This document shows, one piece after another, positions 10,556-22,445 of a stretch of 64,000 bases of DNA. The translations under genes were made by a program, and so were the position numbers. The stretch is from Paractinoplanes pyxinae (lineage in GTDB: Bacteria; Actinomycetota; Actinomycetes; Mycobacteriales; Micromonosporaceae), in NCBI RefSeq assembly GCF_026626335.1, contig NZ_JAPNTZ010000020.1, forward strand, positions 124,001 through 188,000, in the 5' to 3' direction. The stretch's first letter is position 1, and every line of letters starts with the position of its first letter. The notes beneath the pieces are model-generated. The model saw only the letters and a program-made list of their open reading frames with translations, was not told where the DNA came from and ran no database searches.

Positions 10556-11407
10556 TCAGGACGCCAGATACTTGTTGATGCGGTCGAGGTTGTAGCGGGC
10601 ACTGTCCTCGGCCCGCTCCTCCCAGGCGAAGACACACACCGTGGCGATGCCGTCGAAGCCGACCTCGCCCAGCGTCTGGAAGAACAGGTCCCAGTCCACT
10701 TCGCCCTGGCCGATGTCCAGGTGCTGGTGGATGCGGGCCGTGCTGCCGGGCGGGTTGACGATGTAGCGCAGCCCCGACGACGCGCGGAAGTCGAACGAGT
10801 CGGCGATGTGCAGCTGAGTCAGCAGCGGGCCGGCGTTGCGGATGATCTCGGCCAGGTTGCCGCCCTGGTGGAACGTGTGCGGGCAGCAGTAGAGGAACGA
10901 CACCAGCTCGCTGTTGATACCGCGGATCAGGTTGACCGCCTCGATGCCGTCCTCGATGAAGTCGTCCGGGTGCGGCTCGAGCACCAGCCGTACGCCCTCG
11001 CGTTCGAAGATCGGCAGCAGCTCCTCCATCGAGCGCCAGAACTGGGCCTCGCTCTCGGCGGCGCGATCCGGCCGTCCGTTGAACTCGGAGTTCATGACGT
11101 TCACCCCGAGGTCGACGGTGATCTCGATGGCCCGCTTCCAATACCGTACGGCGGCCTGGCGCTCGTCCTCGTCGGGGCCCGACCACCGGTAGAGCGGCAG
11201 CACCGACGCGACCGACACCTCGGCCGCGGCCAGCTCTTTGCGGAACGCCGCCACCCCGGCCTTGTCCACCCGCGGGTGCAGGAAGAACGGCAGGAAGTCG
11301 TCCCGCGGCGACAGCTCGATGTGCTGATAGCCCAGGCCGGCCACCACGCGCGGAAGCTCGAGCAGCGGCGTCCGCCGCAGCATGTAGGGATCCAGTGCGA
11401 TCTTCAT
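10556..11407 (-). CDS. Sugar phosphate isomerase/epimerase (IolI/IolH-like)
   Basis: A 283-aa TIM-barrel protein of the xylose isomerase-like superfamily. Metal-site motifs are visible: Glu in the HIELSPRD region, Glu/His in VLEPHPDDF and His/Asp in LHIADSFDF. It is the last gene of the inositol operon and overlaps iolG by 4 bases (ATGA). In inositol clusters this position is commonly held by IolI (inosose isomerase) or IolH. That role is inferred from context, and a second dehydratase or epimerase is an alternative. About 20 bases separate its stop from the convergent P-loop kinase. Confidence 0.82.
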   Translation of the reverse strand: MKIALDPYMLRRTPLLELPRVVAGLGYQHIELSPRDDFLPFFLHPRVDKAGVAAFRKELAAAEVSVASVLPLYRWSGPDEDERQAAVRYWKRAIEITVDLGVNVMNSEFNGRPDRAAESEAQFWRSMEELLPIFEREGVRLVLEPHPDDFIEDGIEAVNLIRGINSELVSFLYCCPHTFHQGGNLAEIIRNAGPLLTQLHIADSFDFRASSGLRYIVNPPGSTARIHQHLDIGQGEVDWDLFFQTLGEVGFDGIATVCVFAWEERAEDSARYNLDRINKYLAS

Positions 11408-12432
11408 GCCACGACGCCCCCGGTTACGCCGTACAACTTGGGCTTCTCGACCAGGGCGACCGGCGCCCGTTCGCCGGTGCGCAGCGCGTGCACGCCGGCG
11501 TCGGAGACCACGGCGGCGGCGTATCCGTCCCACGCCGAGGGCCCCACCGGCTGGCCGCCGGAGCGCAACGCATCGATCCACTCCTGGAACTCCACGTCGT
11601 ACGCGCGCAGGAACCTCTCGCGCCAGTCGGCCGGCACCTGGTCGGCCGACAGACCCGACCGCCGTACGTGCACCGGGCTCAGCGATCCCAGGGACGCCGT
11701 CCCCTCCTCGCCCACGATCTCGCCGCGGATGTCGTAGCCGTACCGGATGTTGACCGACGTCTCCACGTCGACCAGCACCCCCGACGCCAGCTCGAACAAC
11801 AGCATCAGCGGGTCTTGCAGCTCGCCGCCGAGGCTGCTGCGCCGGGGCGTCAGCACGCGCACCGCCGTGATCTCGTCGTCGAACATCCACCGCACCATGT
11901 CGATCTCGTGGACGGCGGTGTCGGTGATCGCCATTTCCTTCTCGTAGAAGCCGGGCACGCTGGCGTTGCGGTGGGCGCAGTGCATCATGAGCGGCGCGCC
12001 GATCTGACCCGTGCCGAGCACCTTCTTCAGCGCCCGGTACGAGTCGTCGTACCGCCGCATGTAGCCGACCTGCACGAGCCGGCTGCCGTACGCGACCTCG
12101 GCCTCGAGGATGCGCAGGCAGGCCTCCTGCGTGGTGGCCAGCGGCTTCTCGCAGAACACCGGCTTGCCCGCGGCGATCGCGGCCAGCACGTACTGCTCGT
12201 GGGTCGGCCCCCAGGAGCAGACGACGACCGCGTCCACGGACGGATCGGCGATCAGCGCCTCGCCCGATTCGAAGGCGGGCGCGCCGACCCGGGCCCCGAC
12301 CGACGCCGCCACCGTGGTGTCGACGTCGGCCACCGCGGTCACCCGCACCCCGGCCAGCACCGAGGACATGCGCCGGATGTGGTCCTGACCGATCATGCCG
12401 GTGCCGATGACTCCGACCTGCAGCATGCGCAT
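11404..12432 (-). CDS. iolG: Inositol 2-dehydrogenase (Gfo/Idh/MocA family)
   Basis: A 342-aa NAD-dependent dehydrogenase expected to oxidise myo-inositol to scyllo-inosose, the first catabolic step. The Rossmann motif is GVIGTGMIGQDH at residues about 7-18, the catalytic-lysine motif is FCEKPLA, and the active-site DTAVHEIDMVRW motif fits inositol dehydrogenases closely. It starts at the first ATG, sharing one base with the ATPase stop (TGATG), so it is translationally coupled. It lies between the transporter genes and the IolI/H-like gene. Specificity for myo- versus other inositols cannot be read from the sequence. Confidence 0.88.
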   Translation of the reverse strand: MRMLQVGVIGTGMIGQDHIRRMSSVLAGVRVTAVADVDTTVAASVGARVGAPAFESGEALIADPSVDAVVVCSWGPTHEQYVLAAIAAGKPVFCEKPLATTQEACLRILEAEVAYGSRLVQVGYMRRYDDSYRALKKVLGTGQIGAPLMMHCAHRNASVPGFYEKEMAITDTAVHEIDMVRWMFDDEITAVRVLTPRRSSLGGELQDPLMLLFELASGVLVDVETSVNIRYGYDIRGEIVGEEGTASLGSLSPVHVRRSGLSADQVPADWRERFLRAYDVEFQEWIDALRSGGQPVGPSAWDGYAAAVVSDAGVHALRTGERAPVALVEKPKLYGVTGGVVA

Positions 12433-13247
12433 CACCGCTTCAGTTCGTGGGACAGTTCGGCCAGCTCGTCGCCGCCGGCCATCTGCTGGGTCAGCTCGTC
12501 GAGCCCGACCTCTTTGCGGGTCTTGTCGAGCGCCATCCGCCCCAGCTTCAGGATGACGAAGTGGTCGCCGACCATGTAGGCGTGGTGCGGGTTGTGCGTG
12601 ATGAAGACGACGCCCAGCCCGGCGTCGCGGGCCGCCGCCACGTACTTGAGCACCACGCCGGACTGCTTGACGCCCAGCGCGGCGGTGGGCTCGTCGAGGA
12701 TGAGCACGCGGGCCCCGAAGTACACGGCCCGGGCGATCGCCACGCACTGCCGCTGGCCGCCGGACAGCGTGCCGATGGGCTGGTTGATGTCTTTGACGAC
12801 GATGCCCATCTTCCGCAGCTCGGCGTCGGCGATCTCTTTCATCTGCTTGATCTTGAGTCCGGCCAGCGGGTACTTGCCGGCGGTCATCTCGGAGCCGAGG
12901 AAGAAGTTGCGCCACACCTCCATCAGCGACACCACCGCGAGGTCTTGATAGACCGTGGCGATGCCGTGGGCGAGCGCCTCGCGCGGCGACGAGAAGGAGA
13001 CCTCTTTGCCGTCGACGCGCAGGTTGCCCTCGTTGTGCGGGTGCAGCCCCGACATGATCTTGATCAGGGTGGACTTGCCGGCGCCGTTGTCGCCGAGCAC
13101 GCAGGTCACCTCGCCCGCGCCGACGCGCAGGTTGATGCCGCGCAGGGCCCGGATGGCGCCGTACGACTTGCCGACCTCTTCCATCTCGATGAGCGGCTCA
13201 CCCTTGTTCAGGGTCTGGTCGGCGTGCGAGGCCAGGGTGTCGGTCAT
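12432..13247 (-). CDS. Sugar ABC transporter ATP-binding protein (inositol uptake)
   Basis: A 271-aa ATPase driving import through the adjacent permease. Walker A is GDNGAGKS, the signature is LSGGQRQ, Walker B is LILDEP and the H-loop is FITHN. Unlike RbsA-type sugar ATPases of about 500 aa it has a single nucleotide-binding domain, so it must act as a homodimer. The ATG at 13247 lies 2 bases after the permease stop. It closely matches the FrcA/BS-type single-domain ATPases found with inositol, fructose or ribose systems. Operon context points to inositol. Confidence 0.9.
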   Translation of the reverse strand: MTDTLASHADQTLNKGEPLIEMEEVGKSYGAIRALRGINLRVGAGEVTCVLGDNGAGKSTLIKIMSGLHPHNEGNLRVDGKEVSFSSPREALAHGIATVYQDLAVVSLMEVWRNFFLGSEMTAGKYPLAGLKIKQMKEIADAELRKMGIVVKDINQPIGTLSGGQRQCVAIARAVYFGARVLILDEPTAALGVKQSGVVLKYVAAARDAGLGVVFITHNPHHAYMVGDHFVILKLGRMALDKTRKEVGLDELTQQMAGGDELAELSHELKR

Positions 13248-13249
13248 CG

Positions 13250-14311
13250 CTATCCCACCTTCCGGGCGGTGGACATCCGCTTCACGTAGAGGTTGACCAG
13301 CACGGCCAGCAGCAGCATGACGCCGAGGAAGGCCTTGAACCAGTTCGGGTCCCACCCGGCGTAGATGATGCCGAGGCTGGTCATGCCGAAGATGAAGGCG
13401 CCGATGGCGACGCCCACCATGTTGCCGAATCCGCCGGTGAGCAGCGTGCCGCCGACGACCGCGGCGATGATGTAGAGGAACTCGTTGCCGACGCCGCTGC
13501 CGGACTGCAGCGTGTTGAAGCGGAACAACTGGTGCATGCCGACGAACCAGGCCAGGAACGAGACCGTCATGAATAGCCCGATTTTCGTACGGATGACAGG
13601 CACGCCGACGGCCCGGGCGCTGTCCAGGTTGCCCCCGACGGCGTAGATCCAGTTGCCGGTCCGGGTGCGGTGCAGCGTCCACGCGGCCAGGGCGACGAAG
13701 AAGATCCACCAGATGACCGAGCCCCAGACCGTCACCGACCCGATCTTGAAGCTCGACGAGAACACCGACTGCAACGAGTTGAAGCCGTCGATCCCGCTGA
13801 TGTCCGGCGTCGACACGGTGCCGGTGACCAGCTTGGTGACGCCGAGGTTGGCCCCCTGCAGCACGAAGAACGTGCCCAGCGTGATCAGGAAGCTCGGGAT
13901 GCCGGTCTTCATCACCAGGTAGCCGTTCAGGAAGCCCAGCGCCAGGCAGAAGACCAGCGACAGGGCGGCCCCGATCCACAGGTTGACCCCGTAGTACCAG
14001 CAGAACATCGAGGTGACCAGCCCGGCCGTGTAGACCATGACGCCGGCCGACAGGTCGAACTCGCCGCCGATCATCAGCAGGCCGACCCCGACGGCGACGA
14101 TGCCGATGATCGACGACTGGTAGAGGACGGTGAAGAACGATTCCGCCGAGCGGAACGACGGGGCCGCCACCAGGAAGAAGATGAAGATGATGACGGCGGC
14201 CACGAGCGCGCCGATCTCGGGCCGGCCGAGCAGGCGCTGGGCCAGGCCGAGACGTACGCGGTTGGTCGGTTCGGAGGGCGCCGGCGCGGGCGCCTCGAGT
14301 GTCTGGCTCAT
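13250..14311 (-). CDS. Sugar ABC transporter permease (RbsC/FrcC type)
   Basis: A 353-aa integral membrane protein with about eight to ten hydrophobic segments after a short Pro/Ala-rich cytoplasmic tail. The [12 protein letters not shown] motif and the late [15 protein letters not shown] motif are hallmarks of the ribose/inositol/fructose permease family. It forms the channel of the importer with the ATPase 2 bases downstream and the binding protein 12 bases upstream. It is expected to act as a homodimer because only one permease gene is present. Confidence 0.9.
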   Translation of the reverse strand: MSQTLEAPAPAPSEPTNRVRLGLAQRLLGRPEIGALVAAVIIFIFFLVAAPSFRSAESFFTVLYQSSIIGIVAVGVGLLMIGGEFDLSAGVMVYTAGLVTSMFCWYYGVNLWIGAALSLVFCLALGFLNGYLVMKTGIPSFLITLGTFFVLQGANLGVTKLVTGTVSTPDISGIDGFNSLQSVFSSSFKIGSVTVWGSVIWWIFFVALAAWTLHRTRTGNWIYAVGGNLDSARAVGVPVIRTKIGLFMTVSFLAWFVGMHQLFRFNTLQSGSGVGNEFLYIIAAVVGGTLLTGGFGNMVGVAIGAFIFGMTSLGIIYAGWDPNWFKAFLGVMLLLAVLVNLYVKRMSTARKVG

Positions 14312-14323
14312 GTCGCCACCCGC

Positions 14324-15316
14324 CTACCGAGTGTTGTTCTTGGTGAAGGGGATGATCTTGTCGATGTTCGTGCTGTCCACGAAGGAGGGACCGGTCAGCA
14401 CGGCCTGGCCGCCGCCGATGTCGTTGCCGTTCTTCAGGTTCAGGTAGAGCGAGGTGACGGCCATGTAGCCCTGGACGTACGGCTGCTGGTCGATCGAGAA
14501 CTCGATCTTCTTGTCCTTGATGTCCTGGGCGGCTTCCTCGTTGAGGTCGAACGTGATCAGCTTGGCGTTGCTGCTGGCCTGCTCGATCGCCTTGAGCGCG
14601 TCGACGGCGATTGGGGCGCCCAGGGTGACGATGTAGTCGATCGACTTGTCCTGCGCCAGCTTGGCCTGCAGGGTCGAGACCACGGCGGCGTCGTCCGCGC
14701 CGTTGACCTGGATGTTCTCGGTGCCCGGAGCCGACTTCTTCACGCCCGCGCAGCGCGCCTCGAGCGCCACCGAGCCGGTGGCCTGGATGACGCACAGCGG
14801 CTTCTTGGCGCCCGCGTCGGCGATCCGCTTGCCCGCGGTGGTGCCGGCCAGGGTCTCGTCCGAGCCGAAGTACATCAGCGCGCCGAGCCGCTTGTAGTCG
14901 TCGATGCCGGAGTTGAAGCCGACGACCGGGATGCCGGCCGCACTCGCCGCCTTCACCGAGCCGGCCAGGGCGTCCGGGGTGACCAGCGTGGTCGCGATGC
15001 CGTTGACCTTCGAGTCGACCGCGTTCTGGATGAGCACGGCCTGCTTGGTCGCCTCGGGGTCGTTGGAGTACTTCAGGGTGACGCCGGTGTCCTTGGCCGC
15101 CTGCTGAGCGCCGTTCTTGACCTTGTCCCAGAACGTGTCGCCGGGGGTCTCGTGCGTGATGAAGGCGATCGTGTAACCCGAGCTTCCGGCCGCGTTGCCG
15201 CCGGACGTCTCGGTATCGTCCTCTTTCTCGCGACCACCACCGCTGCAGGCCGCGGCGGCCACCAGCACAGCCGCCGACGCGGCGAGCAACCGGAAGGTGC
15301 GTGTCCGAACGGTCAT
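14324..15316 (-). CDS. Sugar ABC transporter substrate-binding lipoprotein
   Basis: A 330-aa periplasmic-binding-protein-like lipoprotein. The N-terminus has a positively charged start, a hydrophobic stretch and the lipobox VAAAACSG, so Cys is lipidated and the protein is tethered outside the membrane. The mature part is a type I sugar-binding fold ([20 protein letters not shown] at its start). The ATG at 15316 is preceded by AGGAGAG and overlaps the iolE-like stop by 4 bases. It probably delivers inositol or a related sugar to the permease. Ligand assignment rests on operon context. Confidence 0.9.
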   Translation of the reverse strand: MTVRTRTFRLLAASAAVLVAAAACSGGGREKEDDTETSGGNAAGSSGYTIAFITHETPGDTFWDKVKNGAQQAAKDTGVTLKYSNDPEATKQAVLIQNAVDSKVNGIATTLVTPDALAGSVKAASAAGIPVVGFNSGIDDYKRLGALMYFGSDETLAGTTAGKRIADAGAKKPLCVIQATGSVALEARCAGVKKSAPGTENIQVNGADDAAVVSTLQAKLAQDKSIDYIVTLGAPIAVDALKAIEQASSNAKLITFDLNEEAAQDIKDKKIEFSIDQQPYVQGYMAVTSLYLNLKNGNDIGGGQAVLTGPSFVDSTNIDKIIPFTKNNTR

Positions 15317-16260
15317 ATCTTCTCTCCTGTGGCTGGACGGGGATTCTCGGCGGCGGCCCGGGAGTGGAGGCCGACGGAGTTCAGGTAGGTCCGCGTGCGC
15401 TCCGCGATGGGCAGCGGCACGTCGAACTCGACCGGGTACATGTCCTGCTCGACGACGACGAACAGCTCCGCGTCGAGTTCGCTCAGCGCGGCCAGCACGT
15501 CGGGGATGTCGGGCTCGCCGGCCGGCGGCTCGACGCTGGCGCCCTGGGCCACCGCCTTGCCGAAGGCCAGGTCCTCCTTCACCGCGCGCTCGGCGATGAC
15601 CGGGTCCATCTGCTTGATGTGCACGTAGCCGATGCGGTCGGGATAGGTGCGGATGATCGCGGGGACGTCGGCCTTGCGGTACGCCAGGTGGCCGGTGTCG
15701 AGGCACAGCGAGACGTACCTGGGGTCGGTGTCGGCGAGGAAGCGCTCGGTCTGGGCCTGCGTCTCGACCTGGTAGTCGGCGTGCGGGTGGAACCGCATGT
15801 GAACGCCGTACTCCTCGAGCAGCACCTTGCCGAGCGTGTTCGAGTTCTTCACCAGCGCCTGCCAGCCGTCGGCGTCGAGCTCGCCCGGCTCCAGGTAGGC
15901 GTTGGTGTTGTCGTCGCGATAGCCGGGCACCGGCACGAAGACGACGTTCTTCCCGCCCACCGCGGCCGTCAGCTCGGCCACCTTGCGGGTCTCGGCGAGC
16001 ACGTTCTCGAAGTCCTTGTGCGGGCCGCCGGCGCCGGCGACCGTTCCGCCGGCCACGGTGAGCCCGCGGGCCGCGAGCTCGTCGCTGAGCCGCGACGGAT
16101 CCGTGGGCAGGTATCCGTACGGGCCAAGCTCGAGCCAGGAATAGCCGGCCGCCACCATCTCGTCGAGAAAGCGGTTCCAGGGCGTCTGGCGGGGGTCGTC
16201 GGCGAACCACACACCCCACGAGTCGGGGCAGCTACCGAGTTGCAGGTGACGAATTTCCAT
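15313..16260 (-). CDS. Inosose dehydratase-like TIM-barrel protein (IolE type)
   Basis: A 315-aa xylose isomerase-like TIM barrel that resembles IolE (scyllo-inosose dehydratase) from its opening ([20 protein letters not shown]) onward. The metal-site residues appear in [16 protein letters not shown] and YVHIKQMDP. The expected reaction is dehydration of scyllo-inosose to the 1,2-dione that IolD hydrolyses. It lies directly after iolA and overlaps the binding-protein gene by 4 bases. The IolE role fits both sequence and operon; a related isomerase activity cannot be ruled out. Confidence 0.83.
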   Translation of the reverse strand: MEIRHLQLGSCPDSWGVWFADDPRQTPWNRFLDEMVAAGYSWLELGPYGYLPTDPSRLSDELAARGLTVAGGTVAGAGGPHKDFENVLAETRKVAELTAAVGGKNVVFVPVPGYRDDNTNAYLEPGELDADGWQALVKNSNTLGKVLLEEYGVHMRFHPHADYQVETQAQTERFLADTDPRYVSLCLDTGHLAYRKADVPAIIRTYPDRIGYVHIKQMDPVIAERAVKEDLAFGKAVAQGASVEPPAGEPDIPDVLAALSELDAELFVVVEQDMYPVEFDVPLPIAERTRTYLNSVGLHSRAAAENPRPATGEKI

Positions 16261-16269
16261 GAAGAGGCC

Positions 16270-17766
<1,497 letters not shown>

Positions 17767-17774
17767 GACAGTCC

Positions 17775-19628
17775 TTACAGATAGGGGCGTTGGAGACGCT
17801 TGGCGTCGTCGTAGGCCGCTCGGGCCTCGTTCGTGCTTTCCAGTTCGCTGACGGCGGGGACGGGCACGTCCCACCACGAGTCGGAAGAGGGCACGGGGGC
17901 GAGCGGGTCGGTCTCGATGTGCACGACGGTGAGGCGGTCGGCCTCCCGGGCGCGCTTCAGGCCGTCGGCCAGGTCGGCGATGGTGCGGCAACGGATGACG
18001 TTGGCGCCCAGGCTCTCGGCGTTGGCGGCCAGGTCGACCGGCAGGTAGCCGCCCTGGTAGTCGCCGTCGGCGCTGCGGTAGCGGTAGCTGGTGCCGAAGC
18101 GCTGCGAGCCGAGCGACTCCGACAGCGCGCCGATCGAGGCGAAGCCGTGGTTCTGCACCAGGACGATGACCAGCTTGATGCCCTCGGCCACCGCGGTGAC
18201 GATCTCCTGAGCCATCATGAGGTAGCTGCCGTCGCCGACCATCGCGAAGACCTCGCGGGTGGGGTCGGCCAGCTTGATGCCGAGCGCGCCGGCGATCTCG
18301 AAGCCCATGCACGAGTAGCCGTACTCGACGTGGTACTGCTTCGGGTCCCGGGCGCGCCACAGCATCTGCAGGTCGCCCGGCAGGCTTCCGGCCGCCTGCA
18401 CCACGACGTCGCGTGCTCCGCACGCTTCGTTGACCACCCCGATGACCTCGGTCTGGGCGGGCAGGGGTCCGTGTCCCAGGTGGTACGCGTGGTCGACCCT
18501 GGCCTGCCAGGCCTGGACCTCAGCGGCGACGTCGCTCGCGAAGCGCCGTCCGTCCAACGCCGTGAGCAGCGCCGACAGGCCGGAGCGGGCGTCGGCGACG
18601 ATCGGGTGGGCCGACTCCTTGGCGGCGTCGAACGCGGCCACGTTGATGTTGACGAACCGCACGTCCGCGTTCTGGAACGCCGTACGCGAAGCGGTGGTGA
18701 AGTCGCTGTAACGCGTGCCGACCCCGATGATCACGTCGGCCTCGCGGGCCAGGCGGTTGGCCACCGGCGTGCCGGTCGAGCCGACGCCGCCCACCGAGTT
18801 CGGGTGGTCCCAGCTCAGCGCGCCCTTGCCGGCCTGGGTGTCGGCCACCGGGATGCCGGTCGCGCGGGCGAACCGGTCGAGCTCGGCCGACGCCTCCGAG
18901 TAGATGACGCCGCCGCCGGCGATGATCAGCGGCTTGGTCGCGCCGTTCAGGACGGCCGCCGCCCGCTCGACGAAGGCCGGCTCGGCGACGGGACGGGCGA
19001 CGTGCCAGACCCGCTTCGCGAACAGCTCCTCCGGGAAGTCGTACGCCTCGGCCTGCAGGTCTTGGGGCAGGCAGATGGTCACCGCGCCCGTCTCGGCCGG
19101 GTCGGTCAGCACCCGCATCGCGCCGAGCAGGGCCGACGGCAGCTGCTCGGGCCGCCACACCCGGTCGAAGAAGCGCGACAGCGGCCGGAAGGCGTCGTTG
19201 ACCGACACGTCGTAGCCGCCCGGATCCTCCAGCTCTTGCAGCACGGGCGACGCGGCGCGGGTGGCGAAGACGTCGGACGGCAGCAGCAGGACGGGCAGGC
19301 GGTTCACGGTGGCCAGTGCGGCGCCGGTCAGCATGTTGGTCGATCCCGGCCCGATCGAGGCCGTGCACGCGTACGTGGAAAGCCGGTTGCTCATCCGCGC
19401 GAAACCGGCCGCGGTGTGCACCATCGCCTGCTCGTTGCGGGCCAGCCGGTACGGCAGATCGGCCTCGCCGGTGCGCTGGGCCTGCAGCAGGGCCTGGCCC
19501 AGACCGGCCACGTTGCCGTGCCCGAAGATGCCCAGGCAGCCCGCGATCGCCCGGCGCTCGACGCCGTCCCGCTCGGTCCACTGGCTGGCCAGGAACCGCA
19601 CCACGGCCTGGCCGACGGTGAGTCTCAC
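17775..19628 (-). CDS. iolD: 3D-(3,5/4)-trihydroxycyclohexane-1,2-dione hydrolase
   Basis: A 617-aa thiamine-diphosphate enzyme that opens the inositol-derived ring to 5-deoxyglucuronate. The ThDP-binding signature GDGSYLMMAQEI with the later NHGFASIG is in the C-terminal third, and the acetolactate-synthase-like PYR domain is at the N-terminus. Length matches IolD. I chose the GTG at 19628, which has GAGAGGA upstream and overlaps the iolB stop (GTGA). The longer frame would extend into iolB. Third enzymatic step of the pathway. Confidence 0.93.
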   Translation of the reverse strand: MRLTVGQAVVRFLASQWTERDGVERRAIAGCLGIFGHGNVAGLGQALLQAQRTGEADLPYRLARNEQAMVHTAAGFARMSNRLSTYACTASIGPGSTNMLTGAALATVNRLPVLLLPSDVFATRAASPVLQELEDPGGYDVSVNDAFRPLSRFFDRVWRPEQLPSALLGAMRVLTDPAETGAVTICLPQDLQAEAYDFPEELFAKRVWHVARPVAEPAFVERAAAVLNGATKPLIIAGGGVIYSEASAELDRFARATGIPVADTQAGKGALSWDHPNSVGGVGSTGTPVANRLAREADVIIGVGTRYSDFTTASRTAFQNADVRFVNINVAAFDAAKESAHPIVADARSGLSALLTALDGRRFASDVAAEVQAWQARVDHAYHLGHGPLPAQTEVIGVVNEACGARDVVVQAAGSLPGDLQMLWRARDPKQYHVEYGYSCMGFEIAGALGIKLADPTREVFAMVGDGSYLMMAQEIVTAVAEGIKLVIVLVQNHGFASIGALSESLGSQRFGTSYRYRSADGDYQGGYLPVDLAANAESLGANVIRCRTIADLADGLKRAREADRLTVVHIETDPLAPVPSSDSWWDVPVPAVSELESTNEARAAYDDAKRLQRPYL

Positions 19629-20521
19629 GAACGCGTCCTCTCGTTGCGGGTGGTCAGCGGCAGGCGGGGGTCGACGGGCACGCCGTTCCACGAGGCCCGC
19701 ACCCAGCCGTGCGCCGGGTCGTCGCGGACCTGCCACTCGCGCTCGCCCGGGCCGGCCATCACGTTGAGGTAGTAGAGGTCGTAGCCGGGCGCGGCCATCG
19801 ACGGGCCGTGCCAGCCGTACGGGATGAGCACGACGTCGCCGCTGCGCACCTCGGAGCACACCTCGATCGGCCGGTCGGGGTGCCCGTACACCCGTTGGTA
19901 GGCGCTGCCCGCGGTGCCGGCCGGCGACTGCGCGACCTCGTAGTAATAGATCTCCTCGAGGCAGGACTCGCCCTCGCCCGGCTCGTCGTGCTTGTGCGGC
20001 GGGTACGACGACCAGTTGCCGCCCGGGGTCAGCACCTCGCAGGCGATCAGCCGGTCGGCCTCGAACCTTTCCGGCGTACAGAAATTGTTGACCTGCCGGC
20101 TGGCCTGCCCGGCCCCCCGCAGCTCGACTGCGACGTCTTCGGCCGCGCCGTAGCGGAACGGCAACCGCCTCGTCGCGCGGGCCGAGGGCAGCGCGAACCG
20201 CCCGCCGTTGGGCGCCCGCACGGTCACCGTGGACTCGCGCGGCACATAGGCGAAGTCGGTCACCCGGGTGAAGACCGAACGCCGCCCGGTCAGCGTGATG
20301 CGCTCGTCGTCGCAGGTCACGTCGCAGCCGCCGGAGAGCGGCAGCACCAGCATCTCGTCGTCGCCGGTCAGGAACTTCGCGCGGGCGCCCACCGCCAGGT
20401 CGAGGATGCGCAGCCCGCTGTAGTCCCAGCCGGCGTTCTCGGGCGTCACCACCACGTCGAACGGCTTATCGGCGGTGCTGCCCGCGGGCATGACCGGGTT
20501 GACTCGGGCATTCGGGTTCAC
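19625..20521 (-). CDS. iolB: 5-deoxy-glucuronate isomerase
   Basis: A 298-aa cupin-fold isomerase of the KduI/IolB family, converting 5-deoxyglucuronate to 5-dehydro-2-deoxygluconate. Metal-ligand motifs are seen as SYPPHKHDEPGEGESCLEEIYYY (split by the family-typical loop) and the later His in YGWHGPSMAAPGY. The start is GTG, overlapping the aldolase stop by 4 bases; an internal ATG ten codons on (MPAGSTADKP) is an alternative start. It is the usual partner of IolC and IolD. High certainty from motif and operon. Confidence 0.92.
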   Translation of the reverse strand: MNPNARVNPVMPAGSTADKPFDVVVTPENAGWDYSGLRILDLAVGARAKFLTGDDEMLVLPLSGGCDVTCDDERITLTGRRSVFTRVTDFAYVPRESTVTVRAPNGGRFALPSARATRRLPFRYGAAEDVAVELRGAGQASRQVNNFCTPERFEADRLIACEVLTPGGNWSSYPPHKHDEPGEGESCLEEIYYYEVAQSPAGTAGSAYQRVYGHPDRPIEVCSEVRSGDVVLIPYGWHGPSMAAPGYDLYYLNVMAGPGEREWQVRDDPAHGWVRASWNGVPVDPRLPLTTRNERTRS

Positions 20522-21375
20522 AGCAGGCTCACCGCCCGGTCCACCGCGTCGGTCACCGAGCCACTGGCCGGGTAGAGCAGCGACCGCCCGATCACCAGCC
20601 CCTGCACGGTCGGCAGGTCAAGGGCCTTGCGCCATTCCCCGTACGCCGCCTCGCCCTCGCCGCCGAGAATGAGCGCGGGAAGAGTGGTCGACGCCATGAC
20701 CCTTTCCATGTCCCGGACGACCGGCACCTTCAGCCACGTGTAGGCCGAGGTGGTGCCCAGCCCGGCCGCCACCGACATCGCACGGATCATCGCCTCGGCC
20801 GTCAGCTCGTTGCGCACCCGGCCGTCGACCCGGTGCGAGATGAACGGCTCGACCATCGCCATGCGCCGCCGGGCGGCCAGCGCGCTGACCGCCGAGCCGC
20901 ACGCCTCGAGCGTCGACACCGTGCCCGCGTCGGCCGGGTCGATGCGCAGCAGCATCTTGCCGCCCTCGAAGCCGGCCGTGGTGATGCTCTCGGCGTCGTA
21001 CGCGGTGAAACGGTCGTCGATCTCGAACGACGTGCCGGCCAGGCCGCCGCGGTTCATCGAGCCGATCACGACCTTGTCGTCGAGGGCGCCCAGCAGCAGC
21101 AGGTCTTCCAGGATGTCGGGGGTGCCGAGCACGCCGTTCACGCCCGGGCGGGCCAAAGCCGTACGGATGCGGTCGAGCAGATCCACCCGGTTGGCCATGG
21201 CGAGGGGGTCGTCGCCGGCCCGCAGCGCGCCGCGGGCCGGATGGTCGGCGGCGATGATCATCAGCTTGCCGTGCGGTCCGAACAGGCCGGTCGGGCGGCG
21301 CCGGGCCGACGCGGCGGCGGCGATGGCGGCCGGGCGCCGGGTGCGGATGTCGAGGAGGTCGTCGAGGTCAGGCAT
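20518..21375 (-). CDS. Cgl0159-family TIM-barrel aldolase (inositol pathway)
   Basis: A 285-aa (beta/alpha)8 protein of the Cgl0159 family, related to deoxyribose-phosphate aldolases and found in actinobacterial inositol clusters in place of IolJ. Visible features include the N-terminal MIIAADHPARGAL, a Lys in GGKMLLRIDP and another Lys in AYTWLKVPVVRDME, either of which could be the Schiff-base lysine. The expected job is to split 5-dehydro-2-deoxygluconate 6-phosphate into dihydroxyacetone phosphate and malonic semialdehyde. It overlaps iolC by 8 bases and iolB by 4. The catalytic role is inferred from context. Confidence 0.82.
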   Translation of the reverse strand: MPDLDDLLDIRTRRPAAIAAAASARRRPTGLFGPHGKLMIIAADHPARGALRAGDDPLAMANRVDLLDRIRTALARPGVNGVLGTPDILEDLLLLGALDDKVVIGSMNRGGLAGTSFEIDDRFTAYDAESITTAGFEGGKMLLRIDPADAGTVSTLEACGSAVSALAARRRMAMVEPFISHRVDGRVRNELTAEAMIRAMSVAAGLGTTSAYTWLKVPVVRDMERVMASTTLPALILGGEGEAAYGEWRKALDLPTVQGLVIGRSLLYPASGSVTDAVDRAVSLL

Positions 21376-22318
21376 GCTTGGCCTCCCCTAGCAGGTCGCG
21401 GACTTCGGTCTCGGTCGGCATGGCGTCGGCGCAGGACAGCCGCGAGGCGACGATGGCGCCGGCGGCGTTGGCGAAGCGCATGGTCGTCTCCAGGTCCCAG
21501 CCGGCGAGCAGGCCGTGGCAGAGGGCGCCGCCGAACGCGTCCCCCGCTCCCAGGCCGTTGACCACCTCAACCGGGACCGGGGGGACCTCCGTGTTCTCGG
21601 TTCTTGACGAGGCCAGCACGCCCGCGGGGCCCTGCTTGACGACGGCCAGATCGACGCCGGCATCGTGCAGCGCTTGCGCCGCCTCTTCCGGCTTCCGTTT
21701 GTTGACTGCGGTGTCGGCTTCGTCGAGATTGCCGACGGCCACCGTCGCGTAGGGCAGGGCGTGGGCGTACCAGTGACGGGCCTCTTCGCGGGACTGCCAG
21801 AACATGGGCCGGTAGTCGAGGTCGAAGACGGTGATGCCGGATTTATTGCGATGTTTGAGGGCGTTGAGCGTGGCGGTGCGCGACGGCTCCTGCGACAGCC
21901 CGGTGCCGGTGATCCAGAAGATGTCGGCCGCGCGGATCGCGTCGTAGTCCAGTTCGGACGGATGGATCTCGAGGTCGGGCGCCTTCGGGAACCGGTAGAA
22001 GTACAGCGGGAAGTCGTCCGGCGGGAAGATCTCGCAGAACGTCACCGGCGTCGGCAGGGTCGACACGGGCGTGACGTAGCGGTCGTCCACCCCGAACCCG
22101 CGCAGCGCGTCGTGCAGGAACTCGCCGAACGGGTCGTCACCGGTCCGCGTGATCACCGCCGACCGCCGGCCGTACCGCGCCGCGGCCACGGCCACATTGG
22201 TGGCGCTGCCCCCGAGGAACTTGGCAAAGGTGCGCACTTCGCGCAGCGAGGCGCCGATCTGTTGCGGGTACAGGTCGACGCCTATGCGTCCCATTGTCAG
22301 TACCTCATCGGCGGGCAT
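21368..22318 (-). CDS. iolC: 5-dehydro-2-deoxygluconokinase (PfkB family)
   Basis: A 316-aa ribokinase-fold kinase that phosphorylates 5-dehydro-2-deoxygluconate at C6. The N-terminal motif FLGGSATNVAVAAARYG and the C-terminal PfkB signature NGLGAGDAFGGAL, with its catalytic Asp, are complete. It is the first gene of the 11-gene iol operon. GGAGG lies 8 bases before the ATG, and the predicted promoter and GntR-type operator lie upstream at 22446-22491. It overlaps the aldolase gene by 8 bases. Confident assignment. Confidence 0.93.
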   Translation of the reverse strand: MPADEVLTMGRIGVDLYPQQIGASLREVRTFAKFLGGSATNVAVAAARYGRRSAVITRTGDDPFGEFLHDALRGFGVDDRYVTPVSTLPTPVTFCEIFPPDDFPLYFYRFPKAPDLEIHPSELDYDAIRAADIFWITGTGLSQEPSRTATLNALKHRNKSGITVFDLDYRPMFWQSREEARHWYAHALPYATVAVGNLDEADTAVNKRKPEEAAQALHDAGVDLAVVKQGPAGVLASSRTENTEVPPVPVEVVNGLGAGDAFGGALCHGLLAGWDLETTMRFANAAGAIVASRLSCADAMPTETEVRDLLGEAKHA

Positions 22319-22445
22319 GCGTCAGCCTCCGGCCTTCGGTGTCGGGCGGTGTTCCGCGAGAGGGATGCCGTGCTCGTTACGGCGCGGTGAAAATCAGGCG
22401 ATCGCCGTCGGTAGCGTCCCGGCGACTCTAGGTTTGCTGCCTTCG